Shown here: piece after piece, positions 60,569 through 64,000 of the stretch
Layout: each line of letters opens with the position of its first letter
Numbering within the stretch: position 1 is the stretch's first letter
Origin: Clostridia bacterium
Lineage (GTDB): Bacteria; Bacillota; Clostridia; Oscillospirales; Acutalibacteraceae
Direction of reading: 5' to 3'
Length of the DNA: 64,000 nucleotides
Assembly (NCBI GenBank): GCA_017441385.1
Contig: JAFRXY010000043.1
Location: 78,174-142,173 of the forward strand
Notes under the pieces: generated by a model
Seen by the model: the letters and a program-made list of their open reading frames with translations, nothing else
Databases searched by the model: none
Told to the model about the DNA's origin: nothing
Translations under genes and position numbers: made by a program

Positions 60569-60964
60569 TTAATCACTTACTCTGCAATAAGGTCTGATTC
60601 TTTCAAGTGTCTTCTCTCCAATACCGTTAACCTTAATCAGTTCGTCCACGGTAACAAACTTGCCTGCCTGTTCACGGTATTCAACTATATCAGCGGCCTT
60701 CTTCTCCCCTATTCCCGGCAGAAATTCCGCAAGCTGGGCAGCCGATGCGGTATTGATGTTAATCGTATCTGATTCGGATTGAGTTGATGAACAACCAGCT
60801 TCTTCCAAGCCGCTTGAAACAGCTATTCCGACATTATAATCAGATCTTGGAATAAGCTCAGCTTTAACGTAATTACCCTCCAAAAAATTAAAAACGGAGA
60901 TAAATACACAGCCCAGCACACACAGTACTCCTGTTATGAGAATGCACAGCTTTTCTCTGTCCAT
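60569..60964 (-). CDS. ComEA-like helix-hairpin-helix DNA-binding protein
   Basis: 131 residues from ATG 60964 (TAGGAGG upstream; the longer frame runs back into radC). An N-terminal anchor (about 6-26) is followed by a linker and two HhH motifs: ININTASAAQLAEFLPGIGEKKAADIV (ends at about 70 and 96) and VNGIGEKTLERIRPY. ComEA receives DNA at the surface during transformation. Other competence genes are not in the window. Confidence 0.88.
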   Translation of the reverse strand: MDREKLCILITGVLCVLGCVFISVFNFLEGNYVKAELIPRSDYNVGIAVSSGLEEAGCSSTQSESDTININTASAAQLAEFLPGIGEKKAADIVEYREQAGKFVTVDELIKVNGIGEKTLERIRPYCRVSD

Positions 60965-60983
60965 AACTGCCAGCCTCCTACAG

Positions 60984-61682
60984 TCAATCGGATTGCATAC
61001 AGCATCTGATATCCGACGGGGCTTCCGCAATGGAATAGTCTCCCCTTGAGCTGACAATGATATGATCAAGCAGTTTAACATCTATCTTGCTGAGCGCATT
61101 GACAATTACCTGAGTGGTCTTTAAGTCATCTCTGGACGGATAATTATGACCTCTGGGATGATTGTGTGCAATCACAGCATACGCCGCATTTGTCACAAGC
61201 AACAAATGAACGATCTTTCTAAGATCTACACTGGACGAGTTTACGGTACCCTTCGAAACGAAATCGTAACGTATCATCTTTTGATTTTTGTCAAGGCAAA
61301 CCAGCAAAAAATACTCCACTGTTTTTCCGATAAAGCAATTCGGAATGAAATTCCTTATTTCCTCAATGCCTTTCAGATTTTTCCTGACGGCACGGTCAAT
61401 AGATACCCTGCGCGCAACCTGAGGTATCATTGAAAGCAGAACCGCACTGTTCCTGCTTATTCCTTCAAGCTGGGTCAGTTCCATGACCGGAGCTTCCAAT
61501 ATCTCACTCATCGAGCCGAAATAATCAAACAATTTTCCGGTCGCGGCCTCAGTAGTGTTCTTTCTGGAAGAATAAACCATCAGCAATTCAACAAGCTCCT
61601 GTTTATTAAATCCGCTGGGGCCGTTTTCACGAAGTCTTTGCATCAGCATACTCCTGCGGCTGTCAACTGTTTTCTCAGACAT
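60984..61682 (-). CDS. radC: RadC family JAB-domain DNA-processing protein
   Basis: 232 residues from ATG 61682 (GAGGTG upstream). An N-terminal UPF0758 helical part (NGPSGFNKQELVELLM) is followed by a C-terminal MPN/JAB domain with the metal motif AHNHPRGHNYPSRDD. The biochemical role of RadC is unresolved. It precedes comEA by 20 bp. Confidence 0.93.
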   Translation of the reverse strand: MSEKTVDSRRSMLMQRLRENGPSGFNKQELVELLMVYSSRKNTTEAATGKLFDYFGSMSEILEAPVMELTQLEGISRNSAVLLSMIPQVARRVSIDRAVRKNLKGIEEIRNFIPNCFIGKTVEYFLLVCLDKNQKMIRYDFVSKGTVNSSSVDLRKIVHLLLVTNAAYAVIAHNHPRGHNYPSRDDLKTTQVIVNALSKIDVKLLDHIIVSSRGDYSIAEAPSDIRCCMQSD

Positions 61683-61718
61683 ACTGCACCTCAAATATGT
61701 ATGGTTACCAAATTACAA

Positions 61719-61753
61719 AACGGGGCCTGAATGAAAATATCCAGACCCCGTTA
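61719..61753 (-). terminator. Terminator after the lipoprotein gene
   Basis: AACGGGGTCTGG pairs with CAGGCCCCGTT on the minus strand, followed by TTGTAATTT. Confidence 0.65.
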
Positions 61754-61793
61754 TTTAGTTGAAAAAGATCGAAGGCTAAATGATCGGTTTCAT

Positions 61794-62438
61794 TTATTTG
61801 ACAAAATTCTGGAGTTTCACATGATTGTACTTGAACTTGGATTCATCTTTGGTATAAATGAAGAATTCCACATTGTTGTAAATGCCTTCCTTGTAAGTGA
61901 TGGTAGTGTAATCCTCCGATTCTCTGACTTCGCATTCATCGCTGTTTTCGCCGTACTTGCTGAGAACATCCTGAACGGTAACAGTAGAATCAAATTTCAA
62001 CCCGCCGGGAAGGATAAGTTCGTGCTTATCGTCGGCTTCCACTCTGATCTGACCGATCTGACATTCACTCATCTTCTTAGTAGTATCGTTAGGATTCCAG
62101 AAAAGCACGTCAAGTGAGACGCCGTCCTTTTTGGGATTGCCGCCGCCGATCATGATCATATATGTGTTGGCAGCCAGATCCTTGTCATACTTTTCATCGA
62201 GCGTATAGCCCTGCGCTTGGAGCAGTGAAAAATCAAAGGGAAGCGTGTAATCAACACCGTCAAGCTTGATTTCCCACGTAAAGAGAGGATTTTTCTGAGG
62301 TACCGCTTCGCTGGAGACTTCGCTTTCTGCACCAGCACCGATGTCAGAACCGCTGTTGGAAGACTGCTTGCCTGCACAGGCGCAAAGAGTAAGAGCAACC
62401 ATCACAGCAGCAAGCACGAGTGAAATAAATCTTTTCAT
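61794..62438 (-). CDS. Predicted lipoprotein of unknown function
   Basis: 214 residues. A signal peptide of about 20 residues ends in LCAC, a lipobox placing the lipidated Cys at 21. A Ser/Gly-rich linker follows (25-48), then a domain with TWEIKLDGVDYTLPF and a YTLDEKYDKDLAANTYM segment. The family is unassigned. AAGGGG lies before the ATG. Monocistronic. Confidence 0.82.
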   Translation of the reverse strand: MKRFISLVLAAVMVALTLCACAGKQSSNSGSDIGAGAESEVSSEAVPQKNPLFTWEIKLDGVDYTLPFDFSLLQAQGYTLDEKYDKDLAANTYMIMIGGGNPKKDGVSLDVLFWNPNDTTKKMSECQIGQIRVEADDKHELILPGGLKFDSTVTVQDVLSKYGENSDECEVRESEDYTTITYKEGIYNNVEFFIYTKDESKFKYNHVKLQNFVK

Positions 62439-62587
62439 TGGAAAAACCCCTTTTAAAAATATTATCCAACGGCATTCTGATGGAAGCCGTCAAACACAAA
62501 AAGAAATCACATAGCAAAACCATCAAGCTAATTGCAATACTATTTTACAGCATCGGCATGAATTTGTCAATCTTTTTTAATATTTAT

Positions 62588-63031
62588 TTAATGATATTTT
62601 ATTAATTTTTTAAAACAAATAATCCGTCCTGCCTCCTCAAAGCCCGTTGCGAGATGAAATCGAAGGCTGTCAAAATTGTCAATTTCACAATCGCTGGCAA
62701 ATTCCGTGCAATTTTTATTCAAAGCCCATTCTTCACAGCATGAAAGCAATTCCTTGGCATACCCTTGATGCCGGTATTTTTCCATGATCAAAATTCCCTC
62801 GAGATAACCCACCGGAGAGGAGTTGGTGCCCTCAACATAATCCCTTCTGAGTTGACATTGGGCGAAACCTATGGGATTGTCGCCGACATATTTTATGAAG
62901 CATGCCGCGTCGGGATCTTCCGTGTGCCGCTCAAATTCCTCCCGCAATTCCGCCAGCGAATGCCCGCTCCACAATTGCGCAGCCAATTCCGCAAGAATTT
63001 GGCTGTCCTGCTGAGTTCCTTTTTTTATCAT
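62588..63031 (-). CDS. GNAT acetyltransferase of the aminoglycoside 6'-N-acetyltransferase type
   Basis: 147 residues from ATG 63031 (GAGGTGG 6 nt upstream; the other nearby ATGs overlap that site). The GNAT motif A region, GYLEGILIMEKYRHQGYAKELL, spans about 75-98. LRRDYVEGTNSSPVGYLEG, EFASDCEIDN and LATGFEEAGRIICFKK are hallmarks of AAC(6')-I enzymes, which acetylate aminoglycosides with acetyl-CoA. Whether it confers resistance or has another native substrate cannot be told from sequence. It lies 31 bp after a truncated kinase gene. Confidence 0.85.
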   Translation of the reverse strand: MIKKGTQQDSQILAELAAQLWSGHSLAELREEFERHTEDPDAACFIKYVGDNPIGFAQCQLRRDYVEGTNSSPVGYLEGILIMEKYRHQGYAKELLSCCEEWALNKNCTEFASDCEIDNFDSLRFHLATGFEEAGRIICFKKLIKYH

Positions 63032-63061
63032 CTTCATCCACCTCATCATTCAAATGCCCGT

Positions 63062-63268
63062 TCAACTAGCGCAAGAGTCGTGCCAGTCCTCCAGATCACG
63101 GGTGTAGGTCAGACAGGGAAACGTTTCACTGTCCAGACTGTTTAAAAGAGTGTCGTGATAGTTTTCCTCGCAAGCTATACCGTTGTGTCTTTCCGCAAGG
63201 AGCTTCACCATCGTGGACTTGCCGGCATAGGCGTTGCCGGTGATGAAATAGGCGTTTTCCAATAGCAT
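63062..63268 (-). pseudogene. Truncated P-loop nucleotide kinase
   Basis: 68 codons from ATG 63268. YFITGNAYAGKSTMVKLLAE is a Walker A region, followed by ENYHD and LTYTRDLEDW. These are the first third of an uncharacterised P-loop kinase family of about 200 residues (from family recollection). The frame stops right after DLEDWHDS. The rest of the gene is missing and the acetyltransferase gene begins 31 bp later, which suggests deletion or replacement. It could still encode a short peptide. Confidence 0.65.
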
Positions 63269-63309
63269 GGTTTCCTTCAATCCTCCTTGAATGCAGACCG
63301 ATTCGGTAA

Positions 63310-63345
63310 AAGAAAAAAGCCTTTCGTCAGAAACAAAAGGCTTTT
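63310..63345 (-). terminator. Terminator of the rRNA operon
   Basis: AAAAGCCTTT pairs with AAAGGCTTTT, followed on the minus strand by TTCTTTTA, directly after tRNA-Asn. Confidence 0.82.
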
Positions 63346-63347
63346 GG

Positions 63348-63423
63348 TGGCTCCCCAAGTTGGACTCGAACCAACGACCCTGCGGTTAACAGCCGCATGC
63401 TCTACCGACTGAGCTATTGAGGA
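63348..63423 (-). tRNA. tRNA-Asn (GUU)
   Basis: 76 nt including encoded CCA. Acceptor TCCTCAA pairs with TTGGGGA, the D-arm is AGCTCAGTCGGTAGAGC, the anticodon loop contains GTT, and the T-arm is GGTTCGAGTCC. It lies after 5S rRNA. Confidence 0.95.
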
Positions 63424-63432
63424 ATATAGAAT

Positions 63433-63550
<118 letters not shown>

Positions 63551-63613
63551 TCTTATGAAATTATAGTATATATAAATCCTGTCTGTCAAGTGTCAAAAGG
63601 ATTTATTTTGAAT

Positions 63614-63689
63614 TGGTGACCCGTACGGGATTCGAACCCATGTTGCCGGCGTGAGAGGCCGGAGTCTTAGGCCGCTTGACCAACGGGCC
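63614..63689 (-). tRNA. tRNA-Glu (CUC)
   Basis: 76 nt with encoded CCA. Acceptor GGCCCGT/ACGGGTC, anticodon loop with CTC, T-arm GGGTTCGAATCCC. The D-loop TGGTCAAGCGG is typical of tRNA-Glu. Confidence 0.9.
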
Positions 63690-63763
63690 GTAGCTCAGCT
63701 CTTACGAGCTGTGCAGTTTTGCCTCGCAAAACTGCACCGTTTTTTTCGCTCGCGAAAAAAACA
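63690..63763 (-). other. Three tandem perfect hairpins between tRNA-Glu and tRNA-Lys
   Basis: Consecutive stem-loops: CAGCT-CTTACG-AGCTG, GCAGTTTTG-CCT-CGCAAAACTGC, and GTTTTTTTCG-CT-CGCGAAAAAAAC. Each is nearly self-complementary with a tiny loop. They are probably transcribed in the rRNA precursor. Confidence 0.6.
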
Positions 63764-63839
63764 TGGTACACCATCACGGGCTCGAACCGTGGACACCCTG
63801 ATTAAGAGTCAGGTGCTCTACCAACTGAGCTAATGGTGC
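63764..63839 (-). tRNA. tRNA-Lys (CUU)
   Basis: 76 nt with encoded CCA. Acceptor GCACCAT/ATGGTGT, D-arm AGCTCAGTTGGTAGAGC, anticodon loop with CTT, T-arm CGGTTCGAGCCCG. Confidence 0.92.
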
Positions 63840-63947
63840 ATATTTTGTGTCACCACAAGCAAGCATACTTTTTGCGGTACACTCAAAACTGAACAAAGGG
63901 GAAGTGGGAGAGGAAAGGGGATTGCAACGAGCCATCCAAAAGAAATT

Positions 63948-64000
63948 GGACAAGCCCTCGACCTATTAGTACTGCCAAGCTGAACATCTCACGATGCTTA
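63948..64000 (-). rRNA. 23S ribosomal RNA, 3' end (partial)
   Basis: The minus strand reads ACTAATAGGTCGAGGGCTTG near its end, the conserved 3' terminus of 23S rRNA. The gene continues beyond the window. The spacer 63840-63947 holds no gene. Confidence 0.92.

Overview
The window looks like the chromosome of a strictly anaerobic, endospore-forming Gram-positive bacterium of class Clostridia, probably Oscillospiraceae/Ruminococcaceae. The reasons are an uninterrupted sigma-K gene, the yabP-yabQ-divIC-S1 cluster, the order tig-clpP-clpX-lon-engB, formate-tetrahydrofolate ligase, acetate kinase, AGGAGG-type ribosome binding sites with many GTG/TTG starts, and sigma-A promoters with 16-17 bp spacers. 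The lineage is inferred from gene content only.

Layout. 1-9.4 kb: a 5'-truncated Lgt-like gene, two HAD phosphatases, sigK, glycogen synthase, an XRE/desulfoferrodoxin fusion, a DEDDh exonuclease and a radical SAM protein, with two copies of a 179-bp MITE-like element. 9.5-14.6 kb: a GldA/GldF/GldG-type ABC export operon ending in a DUF4340 protein. 14.7-20.7 kb, the most unusual region: a Spo0A-like response regulator followed by three paralogous membrane histidine kinases, with a candidate small RNA just upstream. 20.8-30.4 kb: Hsp33, a methyltransferase, YerC, then the proteostasis block engB-lon-clpX-clpP-tig and a phosphoesterase. 30.5-37.2 kb: a DUF1540 protein, threonine synthase, a cytosolic TIR-plus-leucine-rich-repeat protein, a class B PBP and a C39-like pseudo-peptidase. 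37.4-45.8 kb: sporulation and division genes, an amidohydrolase, an orphan fumarase alpha subunit, hibernation factor, an amidase and an SH3/M23 endopeptidase. 45.8-53.7 kb: fhs-tsaE-tsaB-rpiB-dut, a RodA/FtsW protein, ackA and tmcAL. 53.7-62.4 kb: two tandem SH3-serine hydrolases, purB, purF, comEA, radC and a lipoprotein. 62.5-64 kb: an AAC(6')-like acetyltransferase, a truncated P-loop kinase, and the distal end of an rRNA operon with tRNAs between 23S and 5S.

The strongest candidate for an undescribed system is the regulator/kinase cluster. The three kinases carry complementary lesions. The first (transcription order) has an intact H-box and ATP lid. The second keeps the H-box His but has lost the N-box Asn and glycine-rich lid. 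The third keeps the ATP site but has Arg in place of the His. This suggests a trans-phosphorylating heterodimer feeding a Spo0A paralogue. The regulator's recognition helix differs from Spo0A, and a shared TTTGTAG(A/G)TTT motif lies beside both local promoters. A strong promoter, a 5' stem-loop, a C-rich linker and a terminator hairpin just upstream look like an independent small RNA. The TIR-LRR protein is a second candidate.

All calls come from reading the sequence by eye; no database search or folding program was run.
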